NCBI GenBank assembly: GCA_030267565.1
Contig: BRXU01000017.1
Location: 1,954,501-2,018,500, forward strand
DNA: 64,000 bases
Source of the DNA: Pleodorina starrii
Lineage: Eukaryota > Chlorophyta > Chlorophyceae > Chlamydomonadales > Volvocaceae
Reading direction: 5' to 3'
Each line of letters begins with the position of its first letter. Position 1 is the stretch's first letter. Of this stretch, positions 31,449 through 39,212 are shown in pieces. The notes beneath the pieces are model-generated. The model did not search any database. It worked only from the letters and a program-made list of their open reading frames with translations, and was not told the origin of the DNA. A program made the position numbers and the translations under genes.

Positions 31449-34156
31449 ATGATGATGATGTTACAAGCTTCAGTGAGCTCGTACGGTTCAAACGAACCCG
31501 AAGGCTCATGAACCGCCTCAGTCAAGCAAAAGGAACAAAAAGTAAGGAAAAATCAACCGTATCAGAAAGGGCATAAAGACAACATAAGACAGATACGTCA
31601 CAAAAGCACAGCATGACCTGAGAAGGAGTCTCCATCGACTCTACACGGCGATGCGCTCGCGCCGAAAGCAAAACATGTCATAAACAACCTTTGCAAGACC
31701 GCGCTGATCGTCTATTTGCATGACGTCGCAAACACTCGCTCCCTCCGGTACGCCCAGGTCCCAAAGCTTCTGCCGCGCTGACACGAGAGCAGAACACTCC
31801 ATCAGGAAGTGCTTCTCGTCCTCGACGGCACCATTAATGCGACACGCCTTGCACACACGCAACTCCCTAGCTCGATTACTCTCGCTATTAACCGCCAGGT
31901 CTGATACACATAACCGGAAACGGAGAAGGGCACGGTGGTGCGCCGGGGGAATGTAACCCTCAAACTGCTTCGGCTGCCCCATCCAGTGCTTGTGACGGCA
32001 CATTTTCACGCCTGGCTTCCTGCCATCCGTAACGAAAGAGCACGGGTCGACGGCCAACCTGTCACTGGCCCAATCATCGTTAATGCGCCCCCTAAGAGTG
32101 TCCAACAGCGCCTCAACGTCGAGCTTGCACGTAGAGTACCGTCTAACCCTGGCGTCGATGGTACCCGCCGTGGCATCCTCCGGCCAGTCATGCCTTAAGA
32201 TGTTCAGAGCCCGAATGATCTTAGTTCCCCAGCCGTCCCCCTGCAAATCCGATTCCAATGCCAGCCGGATCTCGTGACGAAAAACACTGTGGTATATGCT
32301 GCTAGTGTTCTCCACCATACTGTTCCAAAAACGAAACACAGATTCAGCCCAGTACATCTGCAGCGGCATCTGCCCTATTTCCCTAAACAACAATTGAAGG
32401 GGCGGGACGGAAGCTCCGACCAGCTGCTTCATAAAAGCGATTTGCAGCTTGACCATGCGATCCCGAGTAGCGACCTCAAAATAACAGGAACGCGGTGCCT
32501 CGTTAGCCGGGTAACCCCTCTCGAGCAACGCTAAAACCAAATCGACACCCCACAACTGCGAACCATAAGACAGAACAGAACGGACTTGCGCATTAAAGCA
32601 TTTCATTCCGACGAATGGTAACAATAGCCCCTGTCGACGCAACTTGCTAAGCAGGGAAAACATTGCCCGCTGGCCCGCGACGTAGAGTTCGTCCGTGCAC
32701 GACGCAAAGGAACTATTAGGGCCAAAATGTAGCCCGAGATAACGTGCGCGCGGCTTCCAGGTGATGGGCCTGTCCACCGGCAGCCCGTCCTCCAAAACGC
32801 GCATAGTAACCAGGCCGTTGATCGCGTAGAAGTGACTCCTAACCTGATCACTGGGGTGGAAGAGCAGCAGCTCACACTTCCTCGCATTAACGGTAAGACC
32901 AAACACCTCGGACCACTCCCGCAAAGCTCTAAGCAAGCTCATCAAACGTCGCTTTGTCGCCGCGAAAAGGCTTAAGTCGTCCGCGTACAGGGCTAGAGGC
33001 ACTCGCCGACCTTCGACGTCTGGGCATTGTGGGGCCGCCATAGCATCCGGGAGCGCGACGTCAAGGGCGTCGACGTAGTCGGCATATCCTTCTACGAAGA
33101 AACCAAACAGCGTTGGGCTCATCGGGCATCCCTGTTTCACACCTTGCGAAGAAGGGAACGCCGCTCCCGTCGTGCCGTTAACCTTGACCCGCAGTTCCAC
33201 CCGCTCATAGCAGCGCTTCAGAGCCGCCAGTGCCGCGCCTGTGACCCCTCTTTCCTCGAGACGCAACCACAACATGTCCCTATTCACCCGGTCAAAAGCC
33301 TTCTCAAAATCGATCTGGCAAACAAAAAGTGCTTGGCTCGAACCGTTGGGGAGTACCCTGCGGCAACGATCCGTAAGGTGCCGTAGCAGGAACAAGTTGT
33401 GGATGGTGCCACGCTTGGGCCGGAAGCCCCCCTGGTAAGGACTGCGCGCGCCGCTACTCTCTCCCCAAGCCTTCAACCGCCGGTCAAGAAGGTTCGCATA
33501 TAGCTTAGAGAGGGCCCCGCCAACAGCCAACCCACGATAGTTGCTCGGATCGAGTGCGTCGCCCTTCTTGTGTAGAGGGGTGACGATCGAAACCTCAAAC
33601 TGCTTGGGATAATCGCCCGTGGACCGGATATGCTCCAACAGACGCAAAAGGTACGGCGCAAGAACAAGCTCTTCCTTATCCTCCACTTTGCGGGTGGCAT
33701 ATTTGTAACACTCCGCCGGAGCCCGCTCAAGGCCTGGCGATTTATGGTTGGCCAATGATTTAAGGGCCGCGATGACCTCCGCCAGTGAAAACGGGGCATT
33801 CAGGGACGCCGCCGCAACAACCCTCTGATTCCGAGCTACGCCTTCGTTACCGGCCCAGTTGCGTGGCGCTGTGAGGGGACGCCCGTTAAAAAGGTTCAGA
33901 ATATAGTCCGCCCTCACCGCACTAAACGCGTTAACCTCATCATTGTATAACGCGTCGAAATACTCGCGCCAACTATTGACATCGCGAATGGGGCAGTCGG
34001 GTTTCAAACCCTGATTGAGCCGTCGCCACAGTGCGCGGGGGTCGCCCTTGCACTCCTCCAGAAAGGATGTGAAATGAGAGACACTATACGCGGCGCGAGC
34101 ATCCTTCCTAAGCCTCTGGTAGCGAGTGCGCAGCGTGGAGAAGACCAGCCGCTCAG
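31449..34156 (-). mobile_element. 5'-truncated LINE (LINE-2) inserted in repeat A1
   Basis: TGGTTGCTCAG occurs on both sides (31438-31448 and 34157-34167) and once at the same place in the uninterrupted repeat A2. This proves an 11-bp target-site duplication. On the minus strand the 3' end is TGTAA followed by (CAT)n, plus-strand 31449-31465. The element is truncated between the endonuclease and reverse transcriptase, the usual 5' truncation of LINE insertions. The 3' UTR shares CTTATGTTGTCTT with LINE-1 at a similar distance from the stop. Confidence 0.9.
31641..34156 (-). CDS. LINE ORF2 fragment: reverse transcriptase and C-terminal zinc knuckle
   Basis: The frame is open from the truncation point (ERLVFSTLRTRYQRLRKDAR) to the stop at 31641, about 838 residues. 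It aligns by eye with LINE-1 ORF2 (GDPRALWRRLNQG versus GDPRALWQKLAGG). Reverse transcriptase motifs include VCQIDFEKAFDRVNR, QGVKQGCPMSPTLFG and the catalytic ALYADDLSLFA. CKACRINGAVEDEKHFLMEC forms the C-terminal knuckle. No endonuclease domain is present, and no start codon belongs to the original protein, so it is dead on arrival despite an intact frame. Confidence 0.85.
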
Positions 34157-34404
34157 TGGTTGCTCAGGTGAACCAGTTTGGGAGGGTCGTCCGTACTGCG
34201 GCTGGTTCCGGAGCGGTGGTTTCTGCAGGCGACAGACGGTTTGCCGGTAGAGCAGCGCGGTGCCTTCCTCTGCTGCTGCCGCGCTGTTGAGGTATTAGCT
34301 GGAACTTGATACGAGCAGGCGGGCCTTAAGTTGGCGCCTAGGGAGGCAGTTCGGGGGGTGCGTTTATCGACCCCAGTCGGCTCTGTTCGTTTGCTTTTAT
34401 TTTT

Positions 34405-35535
34405 GAATTTAGAGCTTTGATTCAGCCTCTGCCATGCATCCGCCTTCGGGGCTCCCGCAAACCGTCAAGGATTGCAACCGCGACTTGATTTAAACCGGGA
34501 CGGGCAGCGGCTCTGTCTAAGAAGCAGTCCGACTTTTTGCAGCAGTACATTGAGCTGGGCGAGGTTGCAAAGGATATCGCTGAGGCAGCTAGGGGGTAGT
34601 TGAGGAGGCCGGCAGCGGGAACCCGTCCCGAACAGCTGGCCAGGTTCAGCAGCAAGCTGCAGGAGATTCAGGAAGATTACCAGAAGGGGCTGGTGGCTGC
34701 GGACACGGCCTTCCCAGACGCTCAAAAGTGGCAGCAGCAATCGCGTCGCCGGGCGGAAGTGGAGGCGCAGCGCCTCGCGTTTGATCGCAGTGGCAGCAGA
34801 AGAGGTGGATAATATTGCAGACAGCGATGAGGAGGCGCACGATGGCGACAGCGACGGCGAGCAAGGTAAGGTGTTGCCTGGCACGGCCGGTGCGTGTTTT
34901 ACCAAACGGGGAGGAACAGGGGCTTCCGGGTCGCAGCGCGGCATGTGAAGTCCACCTGCGCAGGCGCCGGCAGCGGCAACAGAGGCAGGAAAGACAACAG
35001 CAGCTGTCCGCCAGCGCCGGGTGCGCTTTCAGTGCGGGGCCGAGACGGAGACGGACGTGGAGAAGCTTGTGGACGCTGGCGGCCTAGAGGCCCTGCACAA
35101 CCAGGGTGGCCGGGGTCACGCGCCACCGTACCCCCCGCTCCAGGTGGCAGCAGCCGGTAGGGCCAGCGACGGCGTTTGGTGCCATCCGTGTCGCCAACAC
35201 ACAGCCAGGACCGCAGCCCTCGTCAGCCCCCAGCTACGTCGGCTTCCCCAAGCCCTTGCCCTACCCCGGCAGATCAGGCGGCCACCTGCCGCCGGCCTTG
35301 GGTTTGGGTCCGTTGCTCGGAGCGGTGCACGATAGCTTGGAGTCAGGCAAGTTGTTGTCGCAGCTTCCGCTCAGAGTCACATCACCGGGTGAGAGAGACC
35401 CGAGCCGTTGGGTGTCTGGGGCAGCCGTCAGGCACGCCATGTACCACCATCCCAGGCTCCGTCCGCCGTGGGCGGGGCCCAGGAGGGCCTTTGCTTCCTC
35501 TTGCGCTGTGGGTTTGGGGCGCCCCTCCTCGGGGT
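34405..35535 (+). pseudogene. Degraded coiled-coil protein gene of the split-repeat element
   Basis: One frame gives SKKQSDFLQQYIELGEVAKD, a TAG at about 34597, then PEQLARFSSKLQEIQEDYQK and RRRAEVEAQRLAFDRS, a helical charged protein interrupted by a stop. A shifted frame then gives EEVDNIADSDEEAHDGDSDG, up to a GTAAGG donor near 34866 and an acceptor near 34961. After it come APAAATEAGKTTAAV and, in another frame, PSYVGFPKPLPYPGRSGG and DSLESGKLLSQLPLR. The position between A1 and the recombinase suggests a Gag-like or DNA-binding partner. Several stops and frame changes make it non-functional here, unless some reflect introns or sequencing errors. Confidence 0.4.
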
Positions 35536-35890
35536 AGTGAACTTAGAGGCGCGCTTCTTCGGCGTGTGAGCTTAGAGGAGCGCTTTCTCCGCGCGTAAAG
35601 AATAGAGGCGCGCCTCCTCGGCGTGTGAGCTCAGAGGCGTCCCTCCTCGGGGTAGTGAACCTAGAGGCGCGCCTCCTCGGCGTGTGAGCTCAGAGGCGTC
35701 CCTCCTCGGGGTAGTGAACTTAGAGGCGCGCCTCCTCGGCGTGTGAGCTCAGAGGCGTCCCTCCTCGGGGTAGCGAACTTAGAGGCGCGCCTCCTCGGCG
35801 TGTGAGCTTAGAGGCGCGCTTCCTCGGCGTGTGAGCTTAGAGGCGCGCTTCCTCGGCGTGTGAGCTTAGAGGCGCGCTTTCTCCGCGCGT
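35515..35890 (+). repeat. Minisatellite, unit about 29 bp
   Basis: About a dozen units of the type TAGAGGCGCGCCTCCTCGGC plus GTGTGAGCT, alternating with a variant containing GGGGTAGTGAAC. They stand directly in front of the PHD/recombinase frame, which begins within the last units. Confidence 0.85.
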
Positions 35891-37533
35891 TAGAAAATAG
35901 AGGCGGGCTCCCTTGGCGTACGGTAGCCAGTCTGGACTTGGTGAGGGGGGAGTTTGTGGGGCAGGATGGAGCCGTCATCTTTACGGTCGCGAGCGGTCAG
36001 GGCTTCGGCGCGGCGTGGGGGCCAGCCGAGATCCAAGGCGTGTGGACCCGAGGGAGCAGCGGGTTCCCTGCTGGTTCCCCGTGGGCAGCGCCTGAGGTTT
36101 GCTTTGGCGGCGAGGACCGCTGTGTGGTGTGCGACCGGACTTGCGTTGGAGCGGACTTGCTTTGTGAGACCTGCCCGGGGGCTGCCCACAGGGCCTGTCT
36201 CGGGCTGCCGACCGCCTCCTACGCGGGCGGCTGGTATCGCTGCGCGGAGTGTGCGCTGGGGGGGGGCTGGGATCGGCGCGGCCGAGGAAGGCGTCAGCCC
36301 CGTATTGGCGGAGCTCACGGCGGCGTGGGTGCAGCTGGTCGGCAGCGAAGTGGGTCGGGGCTCGGCGGCGACGTACGAGGCCGCAAGGAGGCGTTTCGCT
36401 CGGTTCGTGGTGGAGGTGGCGAAGGGGTCGGCGGAGCAGGCGTTCCCACGCACTAAGGGGGCCGACCTCAACGTGCAGCTGGTGTGTGTCTGTTCATCAC
36501 GTGGGCAGCTCGGAATTACGCGCCGGGCACCGTGACGGGGGCCATCAGCGCCCTCGCCGATTGGCAGCGGTCGCGCGGGGCCCTGGTGGAGGGCCTGGTG
36601 AGCCGGAACCCACTCGTCAAGCGCTGTTGCGTCAGCCGCTGCGAGGGCACGGGGCGGCAGCCCCTTGTCGCAAGGCCCCTTGGCCAGTGGAGGTTGTGCG
36701 TCTGCTGGTGGGCTGGCTTAGGGCGCGGGGGAATCAGGAACCGGCTCGAGTACCAGAGTGCACGCAGGCGGCATGCTGGGTGGTCGTGGGTTTCTTCGGC
36801 ATGCTGAGGCGCAGCGAGCTGGCGGGTCTCACGCTGACGACGTGAGGGTGCTTGAGAGCGGGGATGCGGAGCTGTCCATCCGGAAAGGCAAGTCGGACCA
36901 GCGGGGTGTGGGGGCAGTGGTGTACCTCGCGGGCATGACGAGCAGTGGCGTTCCAGTGGGGCGCATCGTGGAGCGGCACCTGAGTCTGGCGAAGGAGCAG
37001 GGGGCGACGAACGGGCAGCCGCTCTTCACCCCGGGGGCGAGGCGGGGTCGCGGAGTGGGCATGGGGAAGGGCAAGATCTCTGTGGAGCTGCGCGTGCTGC
37101 TCAAGGGGCTCCAGGCGGACGTGCCGGGCGTGGCAGTGGACCTGCGGCGCGTCGCCTCCCACAGCCTCCGGAGGGGCGGGACCACGGCGGCCGCCAACGC
37201 CGGGGTCGAGGAGATCAAGGAGCACGGGCGGTGGCGCTCGAGCGCGGTACTAGTGTACGTGCAGCGGGCGGTGGTCGCGGAGTGGGCATGGGGAAGGGCA
37301 AGATCTCTGTGGAGCTGCGCGTGCTGCTCAAGGGGCTCCAGGCGGACGTGCCGGGCGTGGCAGTGGACCTGCGGCGCGTCGCCTCCCACAGCCTCCGGAG
37401 GGGCGGGACCACGGCGGCCGCCAACGCCGGGGTCGAGGAGATCAAGGAGCACGGGCGGTGGCGCTCGAGCGCGGTACTAGTGTACGTGCAGCGGGCGGTG
37501 GCAGTTAAGCGGACTGTCGTGGCGCGCATGTGA
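35860..37533 (+). pseudogene. PHD finger-tyrosine recombinase fusion, frameshifted
   Basis: The 5' part (35860-36260) encodes a perfect PHD finger at 36121-36252: CVVC, then CETC, H, C, and WYRC...C with C4HC3 spacing. After a run of nine G at about 36257 the frame shifts by one. It then encodes an N-terminal core-binding-like helical region (ELTAAWVQLVGSEVGRGSAA, then FITWAARNYAPGTVTGAISA). The catalytic domain follows, with GMLRRSEL (box A Arg, 36801-36821), a Lys-containing RKGKSD hairpin, SHSLRRGGTTAAANAG (HxxR, about 37157-37200), EHGRWRSS and VYVQ (Tyr codon 37256-37258). This set is typical of DIRS/Crypton-type tyrosine recombinases. Three further frame changes (about 36487, 36640-36680 and 36840) and a 227-bp tandem duplication break the frame. 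Confidence 0.7.
37046..37499 (+). repeat. 227-bp tandem duplication of the recombinase active-site region
   Basis: 37046-37272 and 37273-37499 are near-identical. Each contains the HxxR, HGRW and Tyr motifs. As 227 is not a multiple of three, reading through copy 1 into copy 2 changes frame. Only copy 2 continues to the natural-looking C-terminus (AVKRTVVARM). Confidence 0.85.
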
Positions 37534-37547
37534 GCGTGACTGGGTTG

Positions 37548-37880
37548 GGGGGGTGTCTGCCTGGTGTGTGTTGCCGGGTGGCTACCGGGCAGACCTTAAG
37601 GCACCCGTGGTCACGGGCGCAGGCTTGGCGCGAGTCACGTGACGACGGGGCCACCCAAGCCCCATTTCCACGTTCACTCTCCGGCAAGTGTTGGTTTCTT
37701 GACGTTAGTGTGGGTTCAGACAGAGTCCCGTTGTTGTGCGGAGTTGGCAATCCCGTATCGGCTCTGACAGTTAGATTCGTACTGACCATTGACTGTTTCA
37801 ACCCGCCCCTAGAAGGGGCCCCGCACGCGCTTTGGGCATTGTTCCCAAGACGGTCTCCGTACGGCGAACGCTTTCTCAAA
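37548..37880 (+). repeat. Split direct repeat B1
   Basis: About 333 bp nearly identical to 38339-38671; one visible difference is ACGTTC versus ACATTC. It runs directly into A2 through CTCAAA. Confidence 0.85.
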
Positions 37881-38218
37881 TTCTTATTTTAGAGGTAGCC
37901 ACGCGAACGCTAAAATTGGGTTTGAAGGAGCGCAGAGCCGGCGCAGACTGTTCTCAGATTAGTAGTTGGGTTGGTTGCTCAGGTGAACCAGTTTGGGAGG
38001 GTCGTCCGTACTGCGGCTGGTTCCGGAGCGGTGGTTTCTGCAGGCGACAGACGGTTTGCCGGTAGAGCAGCGCGGTGCCTTCCTCTGCTGCTGCCGCGCT
38101 GTTGAGGTATTAGCTGGAACTTGATACGAGCAGGCGGGCCTTAAGTTGGCGCCTAGGGAGGCAGTTCGGGGGGTGCGTTTATCGACCCCAGTCGGCTCTG
38201 TTCGTTTGCTTTTATTTT
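37881..38218 (+). repeat. Split direct repeat A2
   Basis: Uninterrupted copy of repeat A, beginning TTCTTATTTTAGAGGTAGCC and ending in TTTGCTTTTATTTT. It preserves the empty LINE-2 target site, with TGGTTGCTCAG present once. Confidence 0.85.
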
Positions 38219-38338
38219 CCCGCCCACCCTCCCCTTTACCTTGGACATCGGGCGTTTTCGCGCGTTGGACAGCACGGGTTTGTTCTAGGGCTAAGGCATC
38301 GCTCGAGTGGTTTGTGTGTTGACCTTTTCAGTATCGCC

Positions 38339-38671
38339 GGGGGGTGTCTGCCTGGTGTGTGTTGCCGGGTGGCTACCGGGCAGACCTTAAGGCACCCGTG
38401 GTCACGGGCGCAGGCTTGGCGCGAGTCACGTGACGACGGGGCCACCCAAGCCCCATTTCCACATTCACTCTCCGGCAAGTGTTGGTTTCTTGACGTTAGT
38501 GTGGGTTCAGACAGAGTCCCGTTGTTGTGCGGAGTTGGCAATCCCGTATCGGCTCTGACAGTTAGATTCGTACTGACCATTGACTGTTTCAACCCGCCCC
38601 TAGAAGGGGCCCCGCACGCGCTTTGGGCATTGTTCCCAAGACGGTCTCCGTACGGCGAACGCTTTCTCAAA
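38339..38671 (+). repeat. Split direct repeat B2, right end of the element
   Basis: Second B copy, ending at CTCAAA at the border with the host inverted-repeat element. A 120-bp spacer (38219-38338) separates it from A2. Confidence 0.85.
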
Positions 38672-38805
38672 CATAGTGTGTACGGACCTCGCGCCAACAG
38701 AGATAACGTCCCCAAAAGCCAAAACAGCCCATGTAAATCGGGTTTCGTTTGGGCCTGCCACTTTACATGTAAACGTGAGGTAACGTAACGTGTCATGTAA
38801 ATTGG

Positions 38806-39212
38806 CTATAATTGAAGCATGACCCCGTTGGACAACTGCCCGCGCAATCGTGGCAAATCAACACGAGATTTATATACCAGCAACGCTGCTTGATAATAGT
38901 CTTATAGCACCATCAACGTGGGTTAGCTCTGTATGCGCAGCGCTCTTCTCAGAGCGAAATCGTGTACGGCGAAAGATTTACCCCGATCACCTCCGATACC
39001 TTTTCCTCGTTCGGAGTGACCTTCTCAGATCAAAGTTATAATTGCTGATATCTCTTCATTGAAGTATGATGACTAGCAGTCATCGGTGCCTTGTCGACCT
39101 TCAGCTCTAAACCTGCTCTGCTCTAAACCGCGACGAGCTTTTCCAACTATAGCAGACAGGAACCCAACCTCTTATATAATTTCAATTGCACATAAAATGA
39201 TGCGTTAGTAAC
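38806..39212. promoter_or_regulatory. Probable promoter and 5' UTR of the OPR gene
   Basis: This AT-richer 400 bp lies between the TIR element and the OPR start codon. It includes CTTATATAAT at about 39171, a possible TATA-like element 40 bp upstream of the ATG. Assignment rests on position only. Confidence 0.3.

Larger units (their letters stand above)
31346..34404 (+). repeat. Split direct repeat A1, interrupted by LINE-2
   Basis: Bases 31346-31448 and 34168-34404 together match A2 (37881-38218) almost perfectly; one extra A follows the CTCAAA. The break coincides with the 11-bp target duplication of the LINE. Confidence 0.8.
31346..38671 (+). mobile_element. Tyrosine-recombinase element with split direct repeats (A1-internal-B1-A2-B2)
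   Basis: Repeat A occurs at 31346-34404 (A1, interrupted by a LINE) and at 37881-38218 (A2). Repeat B occurs at 37548-37880 (B1) and 38339-38671 (B2). The order A1, coding region, B1-A2, spacer, B2 matches the split direct repeats known from PAT/Kangaroo/TOC-type DIRS-like elements. CTCAAA is present at the A1 edge (31340-31345), at the B1/A2 junction (37875-37880) and at the end of B2 (38666-38671), as expected if a tyrosine recombinase crosses over in that hexamer without target duplication. The internal region has a coiled-coil frame and a PHD/recombinase frame but no reverse transcriptase of its own. Confidence 0.7.
29626..38802. mobile_element. Terminal-inverted-repeat DNA element hosting nested insertions
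   Basis: The left end (29626-29647) and right end (38781-38802) are perfect 22-bp inverted repeats starting ATTTACATGACACG. Looser similarity continues inward (ACTTTACAGGAAACGTGG versus a diverged counterpart). Both ends are flanked by TGG (29623-29625 and 38803-38805), giving a 3-bp target duplication. Without the tyrosine-recombinase element at 31346-38671 it would be about 1.85 kb. That remainder carries promoter-module copies and a degraded acidic reading frame. No transposase domain was recognised. Confidence 0.55.

Noticed and set aside
31641..34156. Reverse transcriptase as part of the split-repeat recombinase element
   Set aside because: It is on the opposite strand, flanked by an 11-bp target duplication within repeat A1, and resembles LINE-1 ORF2.
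35515..35890. Regularly spaced repeats resembling a CRISPR array
   Set aside because: Units are contiguous tandem repeats without unique spacers, there is no cas gene, and the window is eukaryotic.
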